Shown: one piece after another, positions 24,201 through 37,682 of the stretch
Position numbering within the stretch: the stretch's first letter is position 1
Layout: every line of letters begins with the position of its first letter
NCBI GenBank assembly: GCA_024195265.1
Contig: JAJLRJ010000014.1
Coordinates: 13,102,562 to 13,166,561, forward strand
Reading direction: 5' to 3'
DNA length: 64,000 nt
Source of the DNA: Dendrophyllia cribrosa
Lineage: Eukaryota; Cnidaria; Anthozoa; Scleractinia; Dendrophylliidae
Notes under the pieces: generated by a model
Seen by the model: only the letters and a program-made list of their open reading frames with translations
The model's database searches: none
What the model was told of the DNA's origin: nothing
Made by a program: the position numbers and the translations under genes

Positions 24201-27200
24201 TATTTTCTACGCAATTCAGTTTATCATTCAACACATTGATACACTGCCCAAACATGGTCAAAAAGCTCTCGATATACGTTAGGTTTACATGACGTATATC
24301 CAGCGATGGAGGTAAATTTCTCATTTCAAAGGAAAGTGAAAATTACGGCTGCCTGAAATTTCGTGTTTTTACTGAAAATAATGCGTGAACTATTACAAAG
24401 AAAAGGGGAAAGAAAGAAAAAAAAGAGAAGAAAAGAGAAAAATTATTGAACACATGATTGAACAAAAAAAAAGGCGCGAAATATTTTCGCATTGTGTCGC
24501 AGTGTTTTTCGGCGAAGCTAAATAAAAGCTGGTTTAAAGTTCAACCGCTCGACACAGAGTGAATAAAGGAGCACCGGCTAATTAACAGTTATAGTGCTCG
24601 AGCTTGCGCAATATTGCTGATTTTACCCAACTCGGCCTAAGTCCTCGTCGGCTAAGTATCCGGCGATATAGAGCTGTTAAAGGCCCACCTTCACCCAAAA
24701 TGCTGTGCGCGCCGTGATCACTTTCTGTGCTGAGTTTCGTGTAACACGAAATTCACGCTTGAATGCGTGCAACCAATCAGATCACGCGTATGAACAATGG
24801 AGCATTTCAAAACAAAAAGAAACAATCGCAACGTCTTTTGGGTGAGGGTGAGCCTTTAATTAGCCGTCAATATAACAAAATTTTGGATCAGCCAGAAATC
24901 CAATCAGTATGCTCCTTTTGTAACTCGTGAATACGCAAAGCGTTAAAAGGAGTTATAGCATACAGGTAAGCATATGCAATTTTCCACTCGGTCGATCAGC
25001 TGTAAATATTGTGCCTGCAATATGTAAATGTCACCTGCCTTACCCATGGAGGGTGGTCAAGCCCAAATCATACCGTCCAGAAGGACATCGGACACCTTAT
25101 TGAGACTTATATAACCGAGTAACTGGTTAGCTTTCAGTCGAGGATAGGGGTAGCAGTTTATATAGTTAAATTTAGGACTAAGCAACCCGAGAAGCTAGGT
25201 GATATAGTGGTACGGTAAGCTATGTAAGTCTAAGCCTAGCTGAGGTCACAGATTCAATCCTGAGTGGGGATTTTAGATTTTCTTTTTTACACTTAAAAAT
25301 TTATTGAAAATAAAATTAAAGTGTCGACATTACGTTATATAAGTCTCAATAAGGTGTCCGACGTCCTTCTGGACGGTATGATTTAGGTACAACCTTGGAG
25401 GGTGGGGAGTTGGACCGGGAGTTGGACGCAGGGGGTCGATGGAGCAAAACGCCTAGGAGAGAGGAGGGTCCAAAGGTTGCTTCGTATTCACGAATTTTTA
25501 TTGTGGACTAGTTCAGCCATGTGATTTAAAAATTGACACTTCTTTGTTCCTATTTGCAATTCTAGTCCCAGTGATGGCTCCAGTAAATGTAACAGCTAAC
25601 AATTCAAGTTCCACCGCAATTCTCCTAAAATGGCTGCCTATCCCATCTAGTTATTCTAACGGTCCAATCCTGGGATACAGAATTTCCTACAGTGAAGCAG
25701 ATAGCAACGACCTCGCAGGTTTATGGCAGAAAGTTGTCGAAGGAGAAATGCTTTCATCTCATGTGACTGGATTAAAGAAATTTACTAAGTATCAGTTCCG
25801 AATGGCAGGAATTAATCGGCGAGGAGTTGGAGTGGATAGTATGCCGATAATAGCGGGCACAGACGAAGATAGTAAGCAATTAAAAATAGGCCCCCTGTGC
25901 GTACATGTGTCAACCATATATAATGTGCTTCAAACTTGATTTTGGTTTGATTTTTCTTTGCTTTTTTGTCATATTGATTATCGTGAATTACCAAAATCTG
26001 AAACAACGAAAAACACAAAGGAAAATAACTATCAAACCAAACACAATTTTTAACAACAACTAATTATATCATGTACTTGTAGAAAACAATTGGATTTATA
26101 CGTAAAATGCACAACACGGCAGGGTATTTTTAACATCTTACAGTTATCACGCGCCACTATTTATTTGTTATGGTATGACCACTAGATGTTAAGTTATTTC
26201 ATACTACCTGAACGATTATGGCATAAAACAGAAGGATCTTAAGCTCAGGCAAACAAAAAGATGCCGAGGAGAGTTGAAGAAAGTCCCACTCCCACACGAG
26301 AGTTGATTAGCACGTGGTCGAAGTCGTATCGAAAGCTCCTTCACGAATACACAGTATTCAAAGAGTTAAAATAACTCCTAAAGTGAAGTTAAATTTGGAG
26401 TTAAAATGACCCCCAAAAAGGGATTATTTTGAACCTAAATAACTCTTTGAAAAATTGCAGTGTATATGTTTTGCGATAAGTGGTTTTCTCCATGTACTCC
26501 GGTCTTCTCTATTGTCCAGAACAACTCCTCCAAATTCCATTAAGATTTGTAAAGTGCTCACAATTAGCACTGACTCTAAATACCGTTCACACGTAAATAA
26601 AGTGAGTTACTTGTTATTATTTTTAGATGTTCATTTTTTCATTCTTTCTCTCTCCACTCTCACTTAGAACCGAGTATGGTACCATCAAATATTAAAGCCA
26701 TCAACAGAAGCAGCACAGCCATTTACGTAGAATGGTCTCCAATCCCCAAACAATTCATCCACGGAATTCTACAGGGATATAGCATAACCTACACTACCGA
26801 GGCATTCGGTGACGTCAGTACGGGTGTTCACTTGACTGAAGCGGGTAGCACCTCCACCGTTATAAAAGGTCTTCTAAAGTTCTCTAACTATAGTATTCAG
26901 GTCAGCGGTTTCACTGTGAAAGGTGACGGGCCTCTGTCGCAGGCAGTGTTTGTGAGGACCGACGAAGACAGTAAGTAGACGGATAATTATTTGTTGAAAT
27001 CAAACAGACAGATAAGAAAGAGTAAGCAACAGTCGATGGGCAGGCGGTGTGATAGATACACTGACTGAATGGCTAGCCAAATGACTAACTAACTAACTAA
27101 CTGAAAGCTAGTTGTCTATTAAGAAGACAGCTACGGGAGATAAAAAGAAAAACAATACAGATACACATTTTATAAGAAGCGGCATTTTATTGATGAACAA

Positions 27201-30200
27201 ACATAAAAAAAGCCGTATGTGCGACGCAGCACTGTCGTGGTTTAGTATTGCTTCTCAATTCAAATTGCATAAAATAACTATTCTCATTGTACGTCGACAC
27301 CCTCTACTCCAAATTATCCCTATACATGAAGTGAGAGCAAATGAGCGGTTGAAATACCAAAGAAGAAGTTTCTGCTCCATTTTCTTGGTACATAGTCGTA
27401 AAATCGATCACCTCTCCCGGAGATCTTCGGAAAACGTCGTCCTCTTTTAACTCGTGAATACGCGAAGCGTTGAATGAGTTATTGCATTTGGGTAGAGATT
27501 TGACTCGATCGATCGCTCGCTAGCTCGCTCCATCGGCTGTAAACACTGTAAACATCTTCTTTTGCTTCTCTACTACGTATACCCTTATATTTTCCTCAAT
27601 ATATTACATGGGATGATGTTTTTAAATTTGCCAAATACTTAATTAAAATGTAATATTAATTGTAGTTCCCAGTCGCCCTCCAGCTAACGTCACGGGCAAC
27701 AACATTACATCAACAAGTATTGAAGTCCGATGGGAAAAGATCCCACCCCGTTACGTACACGGCATTCTCCTTGGTTACAACATATCTTTCATAGCAACTG
27801 ACAGTGGAAACGATCGACAATGGAGTGCACTTGCAGCCAATGAGTCTACTACGTCTGTGGTTTTAACCAATTTGCGCAAGTTTACAACGTATATGGTGAC
27901 GGTGGAAGGGTTAACGAGCAAAGGAAGTGGAATTGAAAGCAAGAATGTGCCTATTACTACCGCTGAAGACAGTAAGATCAATTAATCGTCTCTAATTCTT
28001 TCTTTCTGAAATTTTTAATAAATAGTACAGCAGTAAATTGGCTAAACTTTGTGCGCTGGGTATAAATAAATAATAAAAGGTCTTCGTTGAGTCAAAAGAT
28101 CACAGTGATAATATCTCATGTAACAAAATATATATTAAAGGTCAAATGAACCAAAAATTTGACATTTTTTCTTTTAGTTTAATATTAATGCAATATGTTT
28201 AATGAGTACCAAATAAACATATTCTGAAGTTTGAAACTAATTTGACTTGGCATCGCAGAGATATTGGAAGTTGAATAATGCGACTTTTTGGCCTTCATAA
28301 TCGTAGAGCGATCGGGAAAATTGTCGGAAAGTGACGTCACTATTGACGACCTCAAAACAGTCAAGGTTCGAAGTTGAAAACAATAGGTTTAATGAGCGAA
28401 AACAATGCATGCCTGCACGTGCGTTTTATATTTTAGTACATTTCCTTGCCGTTTCCTGCAAAACAACAACGTCAGATGATCAAGTTATTGGTTTTTGTGG
28501 AGAACGGGAACTCACATCGGTTAATTTTCTTTTCTCTATTTGAAATTTAAAGCCGTCACTATGAATTCAACAGTTTACCTCCACAAAAATTACCGCGTAA
28601 GTGGAGATGATTGACAGACGGGGAAAATTAACCTGCACTAAACTACCAAGTGAGTTGGATTGAAAAAACTTAACTCCGTTAAAAAAATCTATTGTATAAA
28701 CAGATGAAGTTTCTCGAAGCAATATTTCGTCGCTCAAAGCTCTTCGTTTCCTACCAAAACACACTTCGAGCTCCTCGGCCATTTTCAATGCGAAAACAGT
28801 AGAAATCTTTAAGTTTTAAGAATATACACAAGCTATAATACTCAGTATTCGCCAGGAGAGAGGACACTGGGAATGAGGTTGGCTCACCAATAGTGACGTC
28901 ACAATCCTTACCAATCCTACCACTTGTAGTGCGCGGCCATTTCAGAAACGTTTTCGTGAAGCCTTCGGAAATCTTCGTACTTTTAGCTATGTAACTTCCT
29001 TAAAGGCTCAGGAAGGAAAATTTTTGCATAAGTTTGCTTTATTATGGTTTCTTTTAACGTTTAAATGGATAAATTCATGGTTCATTTGACCTTTAATGAG
29101 AATACAAGGTAAAATACTGGAAACCATATTAGTAATTGATCTATTCATAAAACTGAAACACTTTTAAAGCGAACGATATTCACCTTTCTTAAAGGCCCAC
29201 CTTCACCCAAAATACGTTGCGGTCGTTTGTTTTTGTTTTGAAATGCTCCATTGTTCATACGCGTGATCTGATTGGCGCACGCATTCAAGAGTGAATTTCG
29301 TGTTACACGAAATTCAACACAGAAAGTGATCACGGCGCGCACAGCATTTTGGGTGAAGGTGGGCTTTTAAATTATAAAGTGTATATAATTATAAATTATA
29401 AATAACAACTACCTAGTGGATGGTTGCTTAAAGAACGGGTATTCTTAAACACGATAACAAATACTGTGAGCTGTACTTTTGGCGATGCGTTGCCATTTAT
29501 ATTCTTAGCGTTTTTACAAAAATAGAAAAATGTTCCCAAAAAAAGTAAGGGATTGACCAACTAACTTGACTGAGATGATCATCAGATAAACAGCCCCTTT
29601 TTATGTTAGGGACGTTTAAGCTTTCTAACGCGGTGGCTATTTGTGGATATTTACCGAGCCGCAAAGCGGCTAAAACTGTGAGATAATATAGCACAAACAG
29701 TGAGATAATATAGCACGAAAATGATGATTTTTAACTCATTTATTCCTGTCAAAGATTACAATTTTCGCGCGCAAATTGCTTGGAGGTGAATAGCACTCGC
29801 TATCCCGAGTCTCAGTAGCCAATCAGAGCGCGCCAGCAAAGCTATCTACTGTTTTAGTATATACTAATTTTAGTTACTTACGTTTCTTGTAGGACCGGAT
29901 GCCCACCCAGTCAACGTTACTGGCTTCAACAAAAGCTCCACTTCTCTTTTCGTTGAATGGCAGCACATTCCACCGCAACACAGAAATGGTATTCTCTTGG
30001 GATACAAAATTTTCTACGCTCCCAGAAATTCTGATCAGCCAAAGCTCAGTGTAATTGTGAATAGCTTCAGATCATCAATAGTTCTTACAAAACTGATCAA
30101 ATATACTTGGTACGACATAACCGTGGCCGGCTTCACTAGCAAAGGACTGGGACCTCAGCCTCCACCGCTAGTGATTCGGACTAGTGAAGATGGTAAGTCA

Positions 30201-30224
30201 CGTGATAGTTTTGTACAGGCTGTA

Positions 30225-30310
<86 letters not shown>

Positions 30311-33300
30311 CGAACGTTAGTACAACTACAGGTACTCAGTTAAACAAAACGTTTTTGGAGAATTCGAGTAAAGCTGTAACATGTTTTTGTTAAACGGATG
30401 TTAATATATGAAGTAAGGAGACCCCATTTTACATTCATCTTCCTATTTTTTGATGTTACTAGAGTTCTTAATTTCCTCGCTAAGTGTAATTATGAGTTTT
30501 TGCAGCGTGAAAGAAAAAAGACCGCTGAATAATCTAAGTTCGGCAAAGGCGAAGGTTGGAATAAATTGTCAGATACAGTCGACTCCCGATAACTCGAACC
30601 CTCGCTAACTCGAACCTCGCGCTAACTCGAGCCAAAATCGATTTCCCGTGGATTTCGTTCATACATTTACTGTAATTTTACCCTCGGTAACTCGAACCCT
30701 CGATAACTCGAACCTCCCGCTAACTCGAAGTAATTTCCATTTCCCTTCAGGTCATTTTCTATATAATTTCACTCTCGATAACACGAACCACGTTTGTCAA
30801 GACGTGACAAATCAAAAAATATAGTACTGTAGAACAAAACATTGAATTTATTTTTAAGCAGCCAAGTATTCTAGAGGTCAGTCCGTTTAGGGTAGTTCAG
30901 ATTGCATTAATCTTTGCCGATTAACTCCTTCTTTAAAATGTCAATCCATTTTCTGTGTCCCTTGAAGTTCAGTGTGCATGGCACTTGCATCCCTTCCCCA
31001 TCTCCACGGTTAACTGCCTTGCCAGTCACCACAACAGTACAGTCGTTCTTCTTATCGGCACGCAAAAAATAGAAAATTGTCTTCGCAAAACGGCCTGATT
31101 TTCCTTTCATTAAATGTCCAACAACTTCGCCATCACGTTGCACAGATTAACAGTATTTAAAAATGTACTACGTTGTAAGAATAAAAGTGCACGTGCCCGG
31201 GTGCATGTGGTCACGGTTTTCCACTTACTTTATGGTCATTTGTTCTCAACTCCCGATAACTCGAACCTTTTTCGATTTCCCTTGAAGGTTCGAGTTATCG
31301 GGAGTCGACTGTATTGCCTTTTATGTCCCCAAATAATGTCCTTCAGCTGGGACAAAATTTTTGCAAGCGACAAACAAACTCTACAAGGAAGATAATACCT
31401 ATGTAGACTGCTCAACCTGCGTACTCTAATATATTACGTTTTACTTTTTAACCAATTCTGTGAAAGCAAAGTCACGTTTTTACCGAACTACACACTGGTT
31501 ACGACTAGACATGTTTATTTGGGTTTTACTCACCTCATTGCATAACTTTTTAAAATTAAAATTTGATTTTAGTCATTGTTATGTGGGCGTTCTTTATACT
31601 GGGTACGCTTATTACTTTTTAATTCCATAAATATTTCTCCTTGTTATCTTGGACAATTCAACCGATTTTATTTTACTTGGCATCACTGATTTTTAGTTCC
31701 CAGTAAACCCGCGATCTCGGTGAGAGCTCGGAACACAAGCCACACCAGCCTGTTTGTACAATGGAACGAAATACCACCTGACTACATTCACGGGGAGCTA
31801 TTGGGCTTCAGAGTGCTTTTCTGGCGATATAATGAGTCACGTGGCACGTACGAGACAAAACAACTTGGTCCCAAGCAACTGTCTGTTCACTTGACAAATT
31901 TGTGGATTTACACCAAATACAAAATCCAAGTTCTTGGTTTCACAGCCGTCGGAGAGGGAAGTGTAAGCAAAGAAATAGTGGTCTCCACCGATGAATTCAG
32001 TAAGTTGTAGGCCCCGTCCACACGTATACGTTTACGTTCGTAAACGCATATTTTTTTTATCTAAAACGCTCCTGTCCACACGAAGCCAGCCACCGTTTAC
32101 GATTCGTTTTCACCCACACGTAAACGCTAAAACGATACGTAAACGCTTCAAATCTGCATTGAGCATGCGTCAGACCGTCCGCCATATTGGGACCCATATT
32201 GGATATCTGCTCTATTTTCTTTATTTGTGGACTGGGTCCGAATCTGTGACATCAGCGTTTACGAAAATATCCGTTTACGCTGTCCACACGTAAACGGGTA
32301 AACGGCGTTTTCGAAAATATCCGTTTAGGGTGACCGTTTTCATCGTTTACGTGTTGACGGGAGGCCTAAACGCATAAAAAAAATATGCGTTTACGAACGT
32401 AAACGTATACGTGTGGACGGGGCCTTAAAGGGACACCGTCTCACCGAAATAATAAAGACAACAAAGTGTCGCTTATCTTATTTCCATGTTATATCGCCAA
32501 ATGCCATCAAATATACAATTTAATTGGATAGAAAGATGATATAGAGGAAAACAGACGCAGTAGTTTGGAGATAAAGTGTAGGATTGCAAGGATGGAAGTG
32601 GATTACATTTCAACAAATTTGATTTCCTGACAGGTGGTCAAGAAAGCAACATTGTCATTCTTGTGGAATTTTGAGGTTTTTTTAGCGTTTATGTTGTCTC
32701 TTTAGTTAATATTTTTTATTGATTCCAATACTTTTTGCGATTTTTTTCTTTCTATTTCAAGACATTAAAGCAAGCTCCTGGCCATAATCATGAATGCTTA
32801 ACCGCGGTCAAACGAGAGAAATTTGCAAAAGTTAATCAAAGTACTTTTAAAAAAGTTGAGGTTGTCATTTTCACTGTTTAAAATTTAATATATTGCCAAT
32901 ACACTGTCAATTAACCAAATGTTTTAAAAGTTTACTAAAAAGCTTTAAGCGTTTAAAAACTGTGAACTGTTGAATTGTCGGCGCCATTTGCCAACATAAT
33001 TTTGATCAGGCGCAAAGAGTTTTGGTCAGTTTTCAACGGAAAAAGCTCATCATTTTGAGAAAAATTAAAAGATAGTAACGTCAACTAATTTTTTTATACA
33101 ACCTTGCCCATATTTCCATTTAATATTAAATAAAATCTCACTAAATAAAACGAAAAACGCCTCGGACGTTTGACCGCGGTGGACATGAATTGAAGCACGA
33201 TATACCAGCCGGTGAGCTGTCCCTTTGTCTATTGTCTACACAGTGAACGTTTCTTTGAGTTATTTTGTTCATGTTACTCATTAACGTCATTAACATTTCC

Positions 33301-36300
33301 ATTCCGAAAAAAAAAAAACATTTTATGAACGGCCTATCATTCATTTATTATTAGCTCCAAGTCAGTCGCCAATCGATGTTCGAGCATTGAACAAGACAAG
33401 CCCAACAAAAATTACGGTCGAATGGAACCCAATCCCCGATAAATTCTACGTCCATGGCATACTGCGAGGTTACAAAGTGCTCTACAAGGCGATTGCCATA
33501 GCAAACGAGAAACCCAAGGAGGAACTGGGAACTAGTGAAGTGATTGTTGAGCCTTCGATGCTGCTCGCCGTTCTGGAGAATTTGACTGCTTTTACCAGAT
33601 ATGAGGTTCAAGTATTGGCGTTTACAGTCAAAGGAGATGGCGTCAAGAGTCCACTTATCAGAGCAGGTAATACAAGAGAGTAACATGATTTTCAGATACT
33701 TTTGCCTGTTTTCATTTTGAGACGTCAACATGAAGTGGCATTGCCGTCTTAAAAATCAGCCTGTGATTGGTTGAAAATTTCCCGCAACAATTTATCAAAG
33801 AAAACGCAAAATGTTGATTATTTTCAGTTTGCCAGGTTTCAGTGGCAGATACATAAATGACAACAATGTATCCAATGCAATTATCCTTTTTATCGCAAGT
33901 TTTGACATCTCAAAAGCAGGTAAAAGTATTTGACAATCGTAATACAATGCAGTATTGCCGTCTCAAAATCCAATTAGTTTATAGCACGATTAGAAGCACT
34001 AGAAGTTTTGTTAATGATTTGTCATAAACCTAAGGTCAAAAGCATAGAAAAACTGGTTAACTATAATGGAAACAACGCAAGAAACGATAATAACTCGACC
34101 CATATCTAACAAACGAAAACCCAAAGCAGACACGTAATTGCTTTCGAAGACAAATCGAAAAAAAACTCTGAGTTGAATGTGACAAAGACCAAGTAAATCG
34201 AATTAGCTCATAAGTAGTCGTCATCATCATCCTTCGGTCCGGAGTGCAACCAGAACTCGCAGTACAATGTCACTCCACATATCACGGTCCTGCATTGCCG
34301 TCGTCAAATCACCCAGATGGAGTCGAGAGTCACGGGAGATTTATCTCCGGGAATGTCATCCTCCTTGAGTGGACAGTTCCACGAATTCTCCATAGGAGGA
34401 GGGAGAAGATGATTTCTCCTTCAGCTCTGTAGCTGTGACCGGTAAACTGGAGCCGCCTTTGATGTATCCTCTGCGGAATGGGTGGTAGTGTCCCGTAGAT
34501 CTGCGCCTTAGCTTGGTTGCGTGTTCGGACCAGTGAATGTTTTGGGCTCTGCGCAAGAGGTTGGTGTAAGTACCGTCAAGTCGTTGATGTTGACGACCCG
34601 TCAGAGACCATGTTTTGGCCCCATAGTGAAGGATTGGTTCGATCAACGTTCGGAAGAGTTCGAATTTTATGTTCTTATCAAGGTTAGAGCGCCAGGATGT
34701 CAACGTAAATCGGGCTGTACACAAGCATACGCGCAAGTACAAGCACAAGGGTAAAAAAAATTGCTCTTTCCAGTGTTTATGTTTGCGTCATGTCCGTTTT
34801 CACTTGACACAAATTTCTTATATGTTTCCTGTTACGCTTGTGCTTGCGTAGCTAGTGAAAACCAGGTTTAAAATCCCTATTTTTGTTTCAGATACTTGCA
34901 ACTGCTACAGTACCATCTTCACTAACTGGTGGATCAACCCGCCTTACGTGGACAGCCCGCAATCGAATAAGAGCGGGATCATAACACCCATCCTCAAAGA
35001 GGCCGTGCACTCCTGTTGCGGAAACTGTACCGAACATGGCACCTCTCGCGTGGACTTCACCCGCACAGCCACGGGATATCCCGCGAGGAAATCCGGGCTT
35101 GTGCAGTTCAAGAACGGCATCGAGGAGACAACTGAACTGCAATTTCCGGTTTATGGGTTCATGGACCAGACTCGTTACTCAGGTAGTTATGGGTTTGTCC
35201 CGTTTGTGCAGTCACCTGGGTTAGCGCTGATCGTCATTGGAGACGAAAAAGGTACTGCTGCTTCCTTGCTGCTGAAGTCACTGGCGTTATGCTTTCCGAT
35301 TCTGTTTCTGTCCATTGCGATGTTGTGGGTCTCCAGTCTTGCCATGTGGTTTGTGGTAAGTTGTAACATGAAAGTCTACTCTCTACTGATTCAATAAACA
35401 ATCAGCACCACAGGAAAGTTTGCTCAATAGCTTTCATTTGAATGGTCACACGTTAGAATTTCATCCACAGACTCAAAACGTTAGAACCACGTTGTACAGC
35501 ATAATAAACAGTACCACAGGAAAGTACTGCTCAGTAGCTTTCCTTTGAATGGCCACACTTTAGGATTTCATCTACAGACTCAAAACGTTAGAACCACCTT
35601 GTACAGCATAATAAACAGTAGCACAGGAAAGTACTGCTCAATAGCTTTCATTTGAATGGCCACATTTGGGGATTTCATCTACAGACTCAAAACGTGAGAA
35701 CCACCTTGTACAGCATAATAAACAGTAGCACAGGAAAGTACTGCTCAATAGCTTTCATTTGAATGGCCACATTTGGGGATTTCATCTACAGACTCAAAAC
35801 GTGAGAACCACCTTGTACAGCATAATAAACAGTACCACAAGAAAGTACTGCTCAATAGCTTTCAATTGAATGGTCACACTTGGGGATCATGTTCATCCAC
35901 AGACTCAAAAGTTAGAACCATCTTGTACAGCATGATAAACAGCACCACAGGAAAGTACTGCTCAATAGCTTTCCTTTGAATGGCCACACTTTAGGATTTC
36001 ATCTACAGACTCAAAACGTTAGAACCACCTTGTACAGCATAGTAAACAGTACCACAGGAAAGTACTGCTCAATAGCTTTCCTTTGAATGGTCACACTTTA
36101 GGATTTCATCCACAGACTCAAAAGTTAGAACCACCTTGTACAGCATGATAAACAGTACCACAGGAAAGTACTGCTCAATAGCTTTCATTTGAATGGTCAC
36201 ACTTTAGGATTTCATCCACAGACTAAAAAGTTATAACCACCTTGTAGAGCGCAATAAACAGTGCCATAGGAAAGTACTGCTCAATAGCTTTCATTTGAAC

Positions 36301-37650
36301 GGTGACACATAAGGATTTAATCCATGGACTGAAAACTTATAAGAACCACCTTGTACAGCCTTATAAACAGTGTCACAAGAAAGCACTGCTCGGCAATATA
36401 TTTTGCTTCATTTTAATATCTTAATTAAGGATATCATCCAAAGAATCAGTGTAAAATGAAAACTATTGAGTATTATTATGTGAAGGTGCTGAAGAAAGTC
36501 GTGGTTTTTTTTTTCTTAAAGGACCCTAGTCATCCAAAATGCACTGCGCGCTCAAACGGTGAAATCCGCCATTTTCGATGCCATCGATATAACTTAACAT
36601 TGCATAGTGAATCGGAATCTTACTGCATCGTCCCAAGTTGTGTAAATGAAACTCTGTAACTGTTATCGTCGTTTTTTTGAATTATTAGTCTATCGGTTTG
36701 AATGATTTTTTTCGTAGTTTTGCGCTACCGGTGGACAAGGTTTTGACATCCAAAGTCAATGGTCTTATGACCTCACGATTTCCCAAGCGTCGACAGTCGA
36801 AGGAGCCAGGAAATGCAAAAAACTTTCCACCTTTGGATTGCGAGCAAAAGTGAAGTTGGAATCGTACGGCTAAACCATAGCCAGTTCGCCGAATTGTTGT
36901 TGTTAAAAAATGTACAACAGTTGCATCCGGCCGTGAGAATTATGAAACAGCAAACCTGCTGGAGATTCAAATATTGTCAATATTTCACAAACTGATTTCA
37001 TGATGGATGCAATAACGTCATACGTTTAACAACGAAAGTACAGCCTAGCTCCGAGACACGCAACTTAAACGCAGAATAAACTCTGAGGAGTCGAAAACAA
37101 TTATAATATGCCATTATTCTATGGAATCATTGATAAACACTATCTCGGAAGCCATGCTAACCGCAGACTTGCGCTCACACAAAATCACGAACTGAGAAGA
37201 GAAATTAACTCAGTGATCCTAGCATTTAGCGACTAACTACTGATCTTGCAGACTATGCGCCAAAGAAACAATATTGTTATGCCGAGAACTAGCAAACAGC
37301 GGTGGCATAACTAAATATTCTCATAATAAACGGCTCTGGTGGAAAGCGTAAATATCTCCTGTCAGTATCAGAGACTTTCCTAAGATCAAAGAATCGGCAA
37401 CATTGAGAACAACAGTCCTGTTATATCTTAATTTTGATCTATAAAAAGAAAACAATCTCTCAGACACGTACTTGGGGTAACCCTATTCTAAAGCCGGGCT
37501 GAAATGCTTTTTTTTGCGACAAGCAGGATTTGTGCTAGGCCTGTCACCTTTTGTAACGATATTTTTATAAATATCTCGCCTCTGACCTGTCGCGGCGATT
37601 TCCTTACTTTTGGTCACGCGCCACGTGTAATATAATACCGAGACTCCCGT

Positions 37651-37682
<32 letters not shown>

